Shown: in pieces, positions 23,818-35,599 of the stretch
Position numbering within the stretch: position 1 is the stretch's first letter
How the letters are laid out: each line of letters opens with the position of its first letter
Assembly (NCBI GenBank): GCA_010093485.1
Contig: MU001509.1
Coordinates: forward strand, 1,331,267 to 1,395,266
DNA length: 64,000 bases
Reading direction: 5' to 3'
Source: Karstenula rhodostoma CBS 690.94
Lineage: Eukaryota; Ascomycota; Dothideomycetes; Pleosporales; Didymosphaeriaceae
The notes under the pieces: model-generated
What the model saw: the letters and a program-made list of their open reading frames with translations, nothing else
The model's database searches: none
Told to the model about the DNA's origin: nothing
Program-made: the position numbers and the translations under genes

Positions 23818-26800
23818 TAAACTATTACTTTAATAGTACTTTTATTAAATTATCTATAGGTATTTTACTTATTTTAAGATATAAAATTTTAAATAATCCC
23901 TTTATATACTCTTATTATAGCTATATATTTTAGATATTAATATAGTAAAGATATATAGTAATCCTTTTATTTTTTCTAATTACTAATTTAATTATTTACT
24001 AGTTATTATAGTAGATTTACTAGAGTAATCCTAAGTCTAGTATAAGTTTAGTAAAAAAATACTTTAAAATTATTACTTCTTTATTAATATACTCTAGAGC
24101 GAGAAGCTCTACTTCTATAGTTAAAGTTATAATTATATTTTAGTAAGCTACCTTTTATAGAATAGCGCTACTAAATAGTAAAGTAATATACCTATAAAAT
24201 AATTATTTTATTAATAGATTATCTATAAAAGATATATTTCTATAAATAAATAGATCTAGACTATTATATCTACTAAACTAAATTACTTTCTAGTATATTC
24301 TATAGAGGTATAAAATTACTTAATTAACTACTATTTTATACTTTATACTTAGGTTAGTAAGAAAGAAGAATAGTTTTAATATAGTAAATATAATATCTAG
24401 TTATAGTATAATTACTATATATAATACTAATCTAACCTTTTCTTAATAATTCTTAATCTACTATAGTAATACTTTACCTTTACTCTTTTTAAGTTTATTA
24501 ATTAAGAGAGGAGTAGGTAGGAAACTACTAGTTTTATAAAGCTTAAATCTTTTTATAATCTTATTAATATATATATTATATATAAGTATAATTATCTAAT
24601 TATCTTAGTCTCTAATTACTTATACTCTAAGAAACTATTTAACTAGTCTCTTATTTTTAATCTTATATTTATTTATAACCTTATTCTATAGTATTTAAAC
24701 TTACTCTTTATAGTTATTATAATATAGAAGTAGTATATTATTTATATAGAATAGTACTAGGATTTTCTAATCTCTAGAAAGGAATAAATAAGGCTTTTCC
24801 TTTAAAGCTTTAAACCCTTTAACTTTAAGTAAGTAGGAAAACTCTTTATACTAGAGAAATAGTAAGTCTCTTAAACTATAAAGAGCTTAATTTAATCTTA
24901 TATATATTTCTAGTATTTTAAACCTATTTAGAAGTTTATAGATTATAAAATTATTTACTATAATTATAGTATTTAGAAATACTTCTATAATATTATATTA
25001 TTTAATTTTAAAATTAAACTCTATAGTAATTACTATTACTACTTAAAATAACCTTACTATAAGTATAGTAATATAGGTTAAGTATAGAATATCCTTTAAT
25101 TAAAAGTCCTCTTTAACTATAATATAAGCTTTATAATTCTTAAACTAACTATTCTAATTAAACTTATATATAAATACCTATTTTAATAAAAGTAAATATC
25201 TTATTACTTATAATTAGGGTAGCTTTATCTAAGTTCTTTTCTACTATAGGGTAGTAATTTCTTTAATTATAGTTTACTTAAATAGCTTTTCTAGAGGATA
25301 GAAAAGTAGATATTTCTAGAGTATTAGTTCTAGTAGTAGCTTATCTTTATATAGATAAGCTAGTAATATTATTAGTTTTAATTTCTTAAATATAACTACT
25401 ATAACTACTATATTTAGTATTTTATAGTCTTTATACTTATTCTAGGTTTTATCTACTCCTAGTATAAATATATATATAAAGTTAATCTAGAAACTATCTT
25501 TTAAAGATAGATTTACTATTAGTATATATATACTAAAATTTAATCTACTCCCTAGCTAATTATTATAATCTATATTTTATTATCTTAATCTTTAAACTAG
25601 TAAATACCTATTTATTAGTTAGTTAATCTTAAATATCTTTTCTTAAAGTTATCTACTTATTTTACTTACTATAGGAAAGATATATTATTACTTTTAATTT
25701 ACTAATAGATTTTCTACTTTATCTAGTAGTATAGAGTTAGTTATACTAGATTAAGAGATAGTAGTAAGGTTTTAAAGCTCCTACTCTAGGGAAGTATTAT
25801 TCTAAGACTCTAGTTTACTAGCTTTTCTAGTTAAATTCTAATTCTAGTAGCTTTTAATATCTTTATAATTATATTAATTAGTTTTTATAATATCTAACTA
25901 TAGTATTATATTTAGAATTATAAATTCTATACTTAAATCTTAGTCTATATAAATTTCTAGCTACTAGCTAGCTATACCTATAACTTATATAATAATTAGT
26001 ATTATTACTTTCTAATTTCTTAGCTAGCTATTCTTAAAATCTATCTACTCTAATCCTTTACCCCTAAGTAGTTACTTAGTATCCTTAATTCTTATAGTAC
26101 TTATATACTTATTTAAGCTAGAAGTAAAATTAATTATATTAAATATATCTTCTAGATTATTAATTTTATCCTTATAAATACTTTCTATAATTCTTAAAGT
26201 TTTTATCTTTAAAAGCTTAATTTTATATACTCTCTAGTAGAAAATTATCTTATTAAATATAATATTTCTAGTTATAATTACTTAATTAAGTATAGAAACC
26301 TATATTTTATAGATATTAGAAACTTAATAGTCTACTAAATATCTAATATAAGCTCTTAGATTTATTTTAAATCCCTTTCTATTATACCTAGCTTTGCGAT
26401 TCTTTATTAGAGGATATATTTAATATCTATAGATATTAATCTTACTCTAGTCTAGATAGAGATCTACTATTATATATTATATAATTACTAGCTTATAGTA
26501 CTAAAAGTACTATTAGAACTAGCTATCTAATACTTTATTTAGTAATTAGAAACTATATACCGTGCTTAGGCTTATATTATATAGCTAGACTACTATATTT
26601 ATAATCTCTAGCTATAACTTTATTAGTAGATTTATACTAGACCTTATCTTTACTATTTATTTAATTAGCTCTTTTCTAGTTTATTCTACTAAACTATTAG
26701 TTTTATATATATAAGGTAGTAAAGGATTAATTATAATTCCTTCTTTAATTACCTATTCCTTATATTATAATATCCCTTACTATAAAAGTATTATTATATT

Positions 26801-28938
26801 ATTATCCTATTAGATTTATATAATTTAGAGCTAGTACTTATTCTTTATAAAGGTTAATAGGCGTTTTATTAATTATAAAATCTCTAAAAGTATCTTCCCT
26901 TATAGATTAAAATTATAGAACTTCCTACTAAATTCTTCCTTTATTATAAGAACCTAGAATTTAAGTATTTACCCTTACTTTATATTAAATAGGTCTTATA
27001 TAATATAGTAGAATAGATATAGTAAATATTTATATAGTTATTATAAGATTACCTTATTTATATATATAATTATATAATACTTATATTCTTATTATTATAT
27101 TCCTTTAATAGATATACTATATATACTAGAAACTAGAGCTTATAAAGCCTTTTTCCTAAAGTATTTTAATTACTTATACTATAGTTCTTTATTATTTAAA
27201 TAGGAGATATTTTCTCTTAATAGTTTAGATAGTTAAATTATATTTATAATAGTAGGATAAAAGTATATAGACTTATATTTAAAAAAAATAAGGTTATACT
27301 TATATTATAGGTCTACTATTATAATACTTTATTTAATTATTCTAATCCTTAAGGTATTATCTAAGCTAAGATACTAAATACTAACTTTTTTAAATTAAGC
27401 TTTTAAGATAATATTTATATAAAAGTTCTTAACTACTTTTATATTTTTAAGTAGTAGATTCTCTAATTATTTCCTATTCTTACTATAAAGAATATTCTTA
27501 ATTAGGTAATTTCCTATTCCTAAAATAGGTAGAGCTTAAGTTTTTACTTTAACTTAGTCTTCTATAGTTACTTTTTTAAAAGAACTAGTAACTAGAAGGT
27601 TCTAATTATTAATAAAGTAAATAGTAATTATACTATTTAGGATTATATTTTTAGAAAGTAGATAAGGATTCTATATTATATTATAGATTCTATTCTTAGA
27701 GACTTTACTTAAAAGATTAATTAGATTAATAAGAGCTACTATAATACTACTAGAATAGTTAATAGTAAGTTACTTCTTATTACTTATTTTTTAATTAGTA
27801 CTATTAATTTTAGTCTATAACTTTAACTATTATAGAAGTTTTAAATAGCTTAAAATCTTATTTTACTCTTTATTAGAAAGGTTAAATACTTAGAATCTAT
27901 TAATTAAAGTACTAGTAATAGCTATCTATAAGTATTAGTATTTAATTAGTTACTATTTATATTAGATATTTTTATAGGGGTAGTTAAAATAATTATTATT
28001 CTATATATTATTAGATAATTCTCTACTAAGTTTAGTAGTCTAACTACTAAATATTATATAAATACTAGTCCTTTTATAATTAGAGTAGAGTAATTATTTT
28101 TAAATTAGTATTAAAAATACCTTTCTAATTTTAGAAAGTATTATTATAGGCCTTTTAAGTATTTTATTAAGTAGGATTTATTACTTAATTAAGTAGGACT
28201 ACTTAGGGGTAATCTTCTCGCCTAAAGCTTTAAAGAAATTATAAGTTATAAGTACTTCTTTAGTTTCTTTAACTAAGTATATAATTACTTTATAGTATAG
28301 AAATTACTATTCTTTAAACTAGATCTCTAGATTCTACTATTTACTCTTTACTTTATTAAGATAAGTATAATACTATACTTAAATAAAGTTCTTAGTTACT
28401 TCTTTAGTAAGTACTAGATTATTCTTTAGTATATAAAGTAGATATTATAAAGTAGATTTATTATCTTTAACTATATTAATTATTACTAGAGTAAGGAGAT
28501 CTTAGAAGATAATAGTATAAACCTAGTTCTAGAAATTTTATAGCTTAAAATAGTATATCTACTAATTAGAAACTATAGTATAATATTTTATAATTCTTAA
28601 AATATAGCTTTCCTTATCCTTCTTATATAATTTAAGTTCCTACTTATAATCTTTAAGATTATCTAAAGTAACTAGTTAGTATAGTTCCTCTAAAATAACT
28701 AGTTAAATAGGATAATTATTCTTAATTAAGGGGATTATTAGACTATCTAAATTAATTTTAGACTAAATATCTTTAGAGTTTACTTAGAAATATAAGCTTA
28801 TAAACTAATAAAGCTAGCTTATTTAATTAATAAGCTAGGTCTAAGTAACTAGAATAGTTAAATCGCTTATAACTTTATTAAATAAAGAAGGCTTTTAGTA
28901 TAATAGGAGAACCTAAGAGGGTATATTTAAGTAGTAAA
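23818..28938 (-). pseudogene. Copia copy B gag-pol pseudogene
   Basis: The RT tetrad is at 24737-24748 on the minus strand, at the same offset from the 5' LTR edge (4442 bp) as in copies C and D. Domain order gag, integrase, RT, RNase H follows by alignment to copy C. It is riddled with TAA/TAG and has no coding capacity. Confidence 0.85.
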
Positions 28939-28984
28939 GTATATAGAAAGAATTATTCTATATTCTAAGTACTAGGCTTATAAC

Positions 28985-29190
28985 TATAGTAGAGAAAAAG
29001 AGCTTAAATATCCCTTTATTTAGGGAGTAAATTAATTAGATTACTCTATAAGAAAAGATTACTAGAAAGACTAGTTATATACTATACTTATCCTAAATTA
29101 GTTTAGTACTTAGGTTAAGGTACCCCTTCCTGCGGCTAATTAGAGCTCTATAAACCCTAATATTACTAAGTATTATTTATATTCTTAATA
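28985..29190 (-). repeat. Copia copy B, 5' LTR (206 bp)
   Basis: Ends 'attcttaata' directly before GTACT. It retains 'cttcctgcggc' at 29127-29137, a patch that escaped mutation. Confidence 0.93.
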
Positions 29191-29195
29191 GTACT

Positions 29196-30211
29196 TAACT
29201 TAGTATTACTATAGATAGTAATAAGGCTTAAGATTAATATTATATCTCTAATAGAGTTACTATTAAAGATAATATATAGTTTTAAAATAAAAATATATAG
29301 TATAATAGTATTTAAAATAGCCCTTATAAATTTATAAAGCTATAAGTAATTATAGATAATACCCTTTATAGTAACTAATATTACTAGATATAATATCTTT
29401 TTAAAATTACTTTAATTTAATAAGTATAATCTAAAAGTTAATATTATTACTAGATATATCCTCTTTTAAAGATATTATACTAAAGTAGGGTAACTCTTTA
29501 AAAAAATTAGTATAAAGGAACTAGAATAGTTTAATTATATATTTTAAAACCTATATATAGTAGTATATATATATATTATATTAGGTACTAACTAACTATT
29601 ACTATCTAAACCTACTAGATCTAATTTAACTATAATACTATAGTATTATTTTAAGTTTTTTAATATTACTATAAGTAAGGATTATAAGGTATTTATAGAT
29701 TATAATAAGTATAATCTATATATAGATTTTAAGGAAAAAAAGTAACCTTTCTATTTCCCTATATATAACCTTTTAGTATTAGAACTTAAAATATTTTAGA
29801 AGTATATAGAAGAGTATTTTATAAAAGAGTAGATATACTACTCTAAGTTATTTATAAAAATACTAATTCTTTTTATAAAAAAAAAGAATAATAGTCTTTA
29901 TCTCTATATTAATTATAAAGGGCTTAATAAGGTTATAATTAAAAACTATAGATTACTACCCTTAATTATAAAATTACTTAATTAGTTTAAATAAGTAAAG
30001 ATTTTTATAAAACTTAATCTAAAAGAAGTCTACTATTAAGTCTATATTATAAAAGAAGATAAGTAAAAGACTACCTTTTATATATATTATAACTATTTTA
30101 AGTATTTAGTAATACCTTTTAGGCTTACTAATATACTAGTATAGTTCTAAGGACCTATTACTTAAATACTAATAGGCCTAGTTAATATTAGCTATATTAT
30201 ATATTTAGATA
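29196..30211 (+). pseudogene. Gypsy G2 protease to RT (first part)
   Basis: From about 29760 the + strand shows the Ty3/gypsy RT pattern. There is a K-K-K-N-x-S-L stretch (29878-29902), then Y-x-G-L-N-K-V (29925-29945), then the P-F-x-L-T-N region (30115-30130). The catalytic Y-L-D-D lies immediately beyond the family A insertion that splits this domain at 30211. The upstream 500 bp probably carries the protease, but no catalytic triplet can be assigned with confidence. Confidence 0.75.
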
Positions 30212-30323
30212 CCTTAGCTATTTTTTTAGTCCCCCTTTATTCGTATATTAGTAAAGTATAATATATCTTTTTATCCCCCCTACTTTATTAAGTTATTCTA
30301 TCTTATAGTAAATCTCTATAATA
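30212..30323 (+). mobile_element. Family A short retroposon, copy 6 (112 bp)
   Basis: Inserted within the gypsy G2 RT active-site region. It is flanked by a 12-bp duplication TATATTTAGATA (30200-30211, 30324-30335) that itself encodes part of the Y-L-D motif. The tail is of the first subtype ('gtaaatctctataata'). Confidence 0.9.
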
Positions 30324-30942
30324 TATATTTAGATAATATCTTAATCTTCTTAGATAATAAAAAAGACTATAAATACTATATTAAGGAGATTCTTAAATAC
30401 TTATATAAGGTAAAGCTATTTATTAATCTAAAGAAGTATAAATAGTATACTAGTACTATAGAGTACTTAGGCTTTATTATTACTACTAAATACTTAATAA
30501 TTAATCCTAATTATTTTAAAGTAATTTAGTTTTAGCTAATACTAACTTATATATATAATATCTATATTTTTATTAGTTTTATAAACTATTATAGAAGATT
30601 TATTATTAATTTCTCCTACTTAACTTTACTATTAACTACTTTAACTAAAAAGGGTCTAAATAGCGCTAAATAGAGCTTAATAATAAAAAAGGAGAAGAGT
30701 ATAATACTAGACTTAAAACTAGAAAATTATAAAGTATTCTAGAAGCTTAAGAATATATTTCTTATAGTACCTATTCTAGTATATTATAAGAATAGAAGAT
30801 AGATATATTTTAAAACTAATATTTTAAAAAGAGTAATTAGTACTATTTATAGCTAACTTATTCTAAATAGGGATAAAAAGAGTTTATAGTAGTCTATTAA
30901 CTTCTTTTTATAAAAGTTAAATATAATATAGTATTATTATAA
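30324..30942 (+). pseudogene. Gypsy G2 RT (second part) to RNase H
   Basis: Begins with the catalytic Y-L-D-D-I-L-I-F motif (30326-30349, second D now N). It continues with the thumb and connection pattern (30470-30620) and enters RNase H. The RNase H segment is interrupted by family A copy 7. Confidence 0.8.
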
Positions 30943-30953
30943 TATATATAATA

Positions 30954-31244
30954 TTTTCTAGTCTTAATAAGAACTATTTTTTTTAATACCTTATTAACTC
31001 TCTATTATTAGATTTCTTATATATTAGTAGGTATATACTAAGCCCGTTTTAGCTAGTCTCTTACTAGTTTTTTTTTAGTTAGCTTTATACTATATCCTTT
31101 TTAGTTAGTCTATATATAGACGCTAGGCGCGCCTTAGTTACTTTTTTAGTTCCCCTTTATTTATATATTAGTAAAAGTATAATATACCTTTTTATCCCCT
31201 CTACTTTATTAAGTTACTCTACTTTATAGTGAATCTCTATAATA
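30954..31244 (+). mobile_element. Family A short retroposon, copy 7 (291 bp, longest)
   Basis: The most complete copy. It begins 'ttttctagtcttaata', passes 'taagcccgttttagc', includes 'gacgctaggcgcgcc' (31120-31134), and ends 'gtgaatctctataata'. An 11-bp duplication TATATATAATA (30943-30953, 31245-31255) lies in a TA-rich part of the gypsy RNase H. The first 100 bp show no tRNA- or 5S-like head, so it may be the 3' tail of a longer LINE rather than a true SINE. Confidence 0.85.
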
Positions 31245-32906
31245 TATATATAATAAGGAACTACTTATAATTATAGAAGTAGTTAAATACTAGTACTAGT
31301 ATTTCTAGAGTTAATATTTTAAGATTCTAATAGACTACTATAATCTATAATAGTTTATAGAGACTAAAATATTTATAGTATATTATATTTAGTTTTATTT
31401 AATCCTTTCTAAGTATAATTTTATAATAATATATTAAACTAGATTAACTAATCTAGTAAATAGGCTATCCTATTATCTAGATTATATACTTATAACTTAA
31501 AAATTAAAGTATAAGAATAATAAAGCCTTTATTAAACTACTTATTAAGATATTATTTAAGTAAAATATTAATAAGATATTTATTTTAGTAGTTACTACTT
31601 ATATATATAATAATTAAAAGTAGAATTAAGAGCTAGAGGCTTAGATTTAATACTTTTATAAGATAAATAAGGAAACTCTAAATAAATTTCTACTATTTAA
31701 GGATTAAAAAAAGTTTAAAGTAGAGAATTTAGACTTATTAGATAATAATAAGAATAAGTAGGTATAAAGTAGTCTAAATTAGTCTTACTTAAAGTAGTCT
31801 AGCCCTATATAGCTTAAAATACCCCTAGAGTAAATAAGTATAATTAAAAGTTACTATAATAGCCTACTTTCTAGATACTTTAGTATATTTTATACTTTAG
31901 AGTATATATAGTAAAAGTATTACTAGATTAGAATAGCTAAGGATATATCTAATTATATCTATAATTATAAATATAATTAGTAAGTAAACTTAAAGAAGTA
32001 TAAGTTATATAGCCTTTTTAGGTCTTTACCTATTTTAAATTAACTATAGTAATATATTATAATAAATTTTATTACTAATTTATCTCTAAGTTACTTTATT
32101 AGGCTTATATATAATATAATCTTAGTTATTATTAACTATTTTTTAAAAATAGCTTATTATATATATATAAGGATAGACTAGAATAGTACTAATCTAGTTT
32201 AGGTTTAGATTTATAAAGTTATTAGACTTTATAGAAATCTAGAGACTATACTATTAAATAGAGGTTTAGTAATAAAATTAAAATATTAGAATACTTTCTA
32301 CTACTATTAAAACTTTTAGTATATTTTAATATTAGCTTTCTACCTATAAATAGATAGGTAGACTAAATAATAAAACTAGATACTAAAATAATATTTTTAA
32401 ATTTTTTATTTTTTAAAATAGAATAATTAGGCTATATAGATCTCTTTAGTAAAGTTTATATATAATAATAGTAAATATATATTTACTAAATATACTCTTT
32501 ATTAAGTTTATTTTAGATATAATCTATCTAACCCTAATTAGCCTAAATAACTACTAGGTAATAATAAAAGTTCTAAAAGATTTATAATTACTTTAAAACT
32601 TCTTTAGATTTATATAAATATATAATAAAAGCTCGAAACTATTTAGAAGTATTAGAAAGTTTTTTAAGATAAGAAGAGGCTTAAGTTAGAACTAAAAGTA
32701 GGTAATAAGATATAAGTATTAAATTAGTATATAAAGTTAATAAGGCTAAGTAAGAAACTAGATTAAAAGTTTTTAAAAGTTAGAGTAGTTAAGGAATATA
32801 TTAGCTTACTACTAATTACCTACTAAATTAATCTACTATAGTTTAGTAAGGTTTATCTAGTATTTTATCTATTTTTATTAGAGCTATATTAACCCTATAT
32901 AGATAA
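31245..32906 (+). pseudogene. Gypsy G2 RNase H end and integrase
   Basis: Opens with the gypsy RNase H N-K-E-L-L motif (31250-31270). The integrase zinc-finger end and core start are clear at 31915-32170: a Cys-x2-Cys-like pair, then the F-I-T-D-L-P block and an I-L-V-I-I-D/N-x-F block typical of Ty3/gypsy integrases. Stop codons throughout are TAA/TAG. Confidence 0.75.
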
Positions 32907-32918
32907 TCTATACCTATA

Positions 32919-33098
32919 TATATATTATATATAATTACTATAAGGGCAGGTAAATTAATAAAGTAAGGGGGATAAAAAGGCGCGTTATATTTTACTAATA
33001 TATAAATAAAGGGGGACTAAAAAAGTGGCTAAGGCTTACCTAGTATCTATATATAGGCTAACTAAAAAGGATATAGTACCAAGCTAGTTAAAATGGAC
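32919..33098 (-). mobile_element. Family A short retroposon, copy 8 (180 bp)
   Basis: Twelve-bp target duplication TCTATACCTATA (32907-32918, 33099-33110). Second tail subtype. It retains 'ggcgcgtta' and an unmutated 'aaaatggac' at the head end, one of the few ATG triplets seen in the window. Confidence 0.92.
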
Positions 33099-33110
33099 TC
33101 TATACCTATA

Positions 33111-33430
33111 AGATCTAATTAGAAATACTTTATATTATTTTAGAGATAATATCTATAATATTAACTAAATAGTTAATAGGTAATAAAAAGTAAATAGATA
33201 ATAGAAATATCTAATTAAATAGTTAGTATATAATAATAAAGAGAACTTTTAGAAACTAAATACTTTAATAAGTAGTAATATATTAAAAGAGTATTAGAAG
33301 AAATTAAAAATTTATTTAAAAAGATCTATATTAATAATTAAACTATAAACTAAGTAAGGTTAAGAATAACTTCTAAAGAAAAAAGGAGGTAAATAAGGAT
33401 AAAATCCTATTTAGCCCTATTTAGATTTAG
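33111..33430 (+). pseudogene. Gypsy G2 distal pol remnant
   Basis: The + strand reading continues about 300 bp past family A copy 8, with an acidic and basic mixture ending near a purine-rich 'aaaaaaggaggtaaataa'. No chromodomain can be recognised, in contrast to G1. The end of the element is not defined. Confidence 0.4.
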
Positions 33431-34450
33431 TTAATTTTAATTAACTCTTTTTAATTAGTTCTAGTACTAATAGAGTATATTATTTAGAAAATAAATATAT
33501 ATAATCTATAATAAGACTATTTATTCTTTTATTCTTTTAAAGTTTTTATATATCTTTTACTAGGAGTTTAGTAGTAGATAATACCTTACTAAGTAAGGGT
33601 ATTTTAGTAGGGGATAAGTTATAAAAAACTTTTAAATATAAAATTTTTCTACCTATTAAAAATAAGTTATAGGAGAATAAAGAGATATAGAATAACTAGT
33701 TTTATTTATATTATCTACTTCTAAAGAGAAGATAATAAAACTAATTTAAACTATTTTATACTAAATAGCTCTTACTAGTACTAAGTATATAGGAGTAGGT
33801 ATTATCTCTATAAAAATTATAGTAAGAGACTAGGGAAAACTAGTATAAAAACTATAAAAAGAAATTAATTAAGAAAAAAAATTATATATCTATTATATCT
33901 TTATTATATTAAATTTACTTTTAGACTATTAGACCTAAATAGAGTCTAATAATAATAAGTAGAGCTAATTAGATCTTTTTATATTAGTTCTTACTAGTAA
34001 GGATTTTCTTAGTCTTATTAATATTAGTATATACTTAAAACTAGTTTAGCTCTATCTAAATAATATTATATTTAATCTTAAAATAATAATAGGTATAGTA
34101 GTATATATCTAACTTCTTAAATAATTTTTTAGTAATTTACTTATAAGTATTAAAGTAATACTTATCTTTTCTAGTAATATAAATATAAGAATTACTCTTA
34201 TAAATTAAGGAATATTTATTTATAATTTTTTTAAGCTTAGTTTCTAACTTAGCCTTATAAATATTTTTAGTAGAATATAGTAGAATAACTAAATTATAGA
34301 CTAATAAGTTCTAAATAGACTAGCTAGTACTAGTTAAAGTTTAGTAAAGCTTTTTAAGGTTAGTTAGTATATTCTAGTAAATCTCTCTAAAAACCTATAC
34401 TAGTTAGTATCTAATAAGTCTAGTTTAAGACTTTTTAATTGTAAAAGGAT
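33431..34450. other. Target DNA left of gypsy G1, unassigned
   Basis: About 1 kb of RIP-mutated DNA that was contiguous with 56582-58105 before G1 inserted. On the minus strand a Lys/Tyr/Asn-rich reading is possible but matches no domain I know. It may be the 3' part of G2 or a separate element. Confidence 0.4.
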
Positions 34451-34952
34451 TATTATAATTATAGTAAAACTAGACTAGAAAGAAGGAAAGAATTATATAT
34501 AAAATATTAGTAATAGAAATAAGACTAATAGGTACTTATATATAAACTTATAGAATAGCTTATATTATAAGTTATATAACTATAATCCTACTAAGAGTAT
34601 AAGATTCTAAGAATACTAGGTCTTAATAAGAGTAGAATAAATACTTCTATTAAAAAAATAAAATCTATAGAAATAGACTAGGGGATTTTAAGATAGTAAA
34701 GATTAGAATAATTAATATATAGTTTAAGAAGATTTCTATATAAGTTTTATTTTTTATAATTAACTTTTATACTTAAATTAAAATACTTTATTTATATATA
34801 AATACTTAGTCTTCTTTTAATATTATTATATTATATTTTATTATAATATAGAATTATTAACTAACTTAATACTTACCTTTATTATATTTTATTCCTTAAA
34901 TAATTCTTAAGGTATAGATTTAAGTTAGATATATAGGAAACCCCTTATAATA
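34451..34952 (+). repeat. Gypsy G1, 5' LTR (502 bp)
   Basis: Starts 'tattataattatag' and ends 'aaaccccttataata'. Same length as the copy at 56080-56581. Confidence 0.9.
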
Positions 34953-35347
34953 CTTTAACTATTTAAGAGTTTAAATTAATATAGTATTACTAAATATACC
35001 TACTAGCTTAGGGGGCTCTAGGGTAAGTACTACTTTAGGTCTAGCTAGTAACTTAGTAACCTTCTTAATAGTATAAACTAAAAAAGTAGAATAGCTTAAA
35101 ATATAACTAACTATAATTATAGAATAGGTTTAAGCTCCTATAACTATAGTAGTATACTTACTAAAAGTTAACTTTAAGATTCTAAAACTCTATAATAAAG
35201 AAATAAAAACTAACTTTAAAATATTTTTAATAAATATAGAATTATACTATAGGTATAACTATAATATATTTAGAAATAACTAAGTAAAGATTTTAGCTAT
35301 TATAATATATATAATAGGAAGGGTAGTAGAATAAATATATCTAATTA
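34953..35347 (+). pseudogene. Gypsy G1 gag remnant, first part
   Basis: Leader and start of gag, cut by copia copy C at 35348 (target AATTA). The + strand reading contains TAA/TAG only as interruptions. It resumes at 42575. Confidence 0.5.
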
Positions 35348-35553
35348 TATTAAGAATATAAATAATACTTAGTAATATTAGAGTTTATAGAGCTCCAATT
35401 AGCCACGATAAGGAGTACCTTAACCTAAGTACTAAACTAATTTAGGATAAGTATAGTATATAACTAGCCTTTCTAGTAATCTTTTCTTATATAGTAATCT
35501 AATTAATTCGCTCCCTAAATAAAGGAATATTTAAGCTCCTTTTCTCTATTATA
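35348..35553 (+). repeat. Copia copy C, 5' LTR (206 bp)
   Basis: Starts 'tattaagaatataaa' and ends 'ttctctattata'. It is followed by 'gttataagcctagt', the likely primer-binding region, too mutated to name the tRNA. It keeps 'gctccaattagccacg'. Confidence 0.93.
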
Positions 35554-35599
35554 GTTATAAGCCTAGTACTTAGAATATAGGATAATTCTCCCTATATAC

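Larger units (their letters stand above)
21963..29190 (-). mobile_element. Ty1/copia retrotransposon, copy B (7228 bp, RIP-dead)
   Basis: A complete copy without gaps, LTRs 206 bp each, target duplication GTACT (21958-21962, 29191-29195). It is inserted antisense into gypsy G2. It serves as the full-length reference for sizing the gap in copy A. All gag-pol frames are interrupted, and differences from copies A, C and D are almost all transitions. Confidence 0.95.
20085..33430 (+). mobile_element. Ty3/gypsy element G2 with nested insertions
   Basis: A gypsy-type retroelement reading on the + strand. It has a gag-like region with a C-x2-C-x4-H-x4-C knuckle (21644-21685), RT from about 29760, RNase H and integrase (31915-32170). 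It is interrupted by family B copy 1, family A copies 5-8 and copia copy B. The outer limits are uncertain: no LTR pair was found, the left limit is set by the adjacent K1 LTR, and the right limit by where coding similarity fades. All frames are destroyed by TAA/TAG. Confidence 0.6.
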
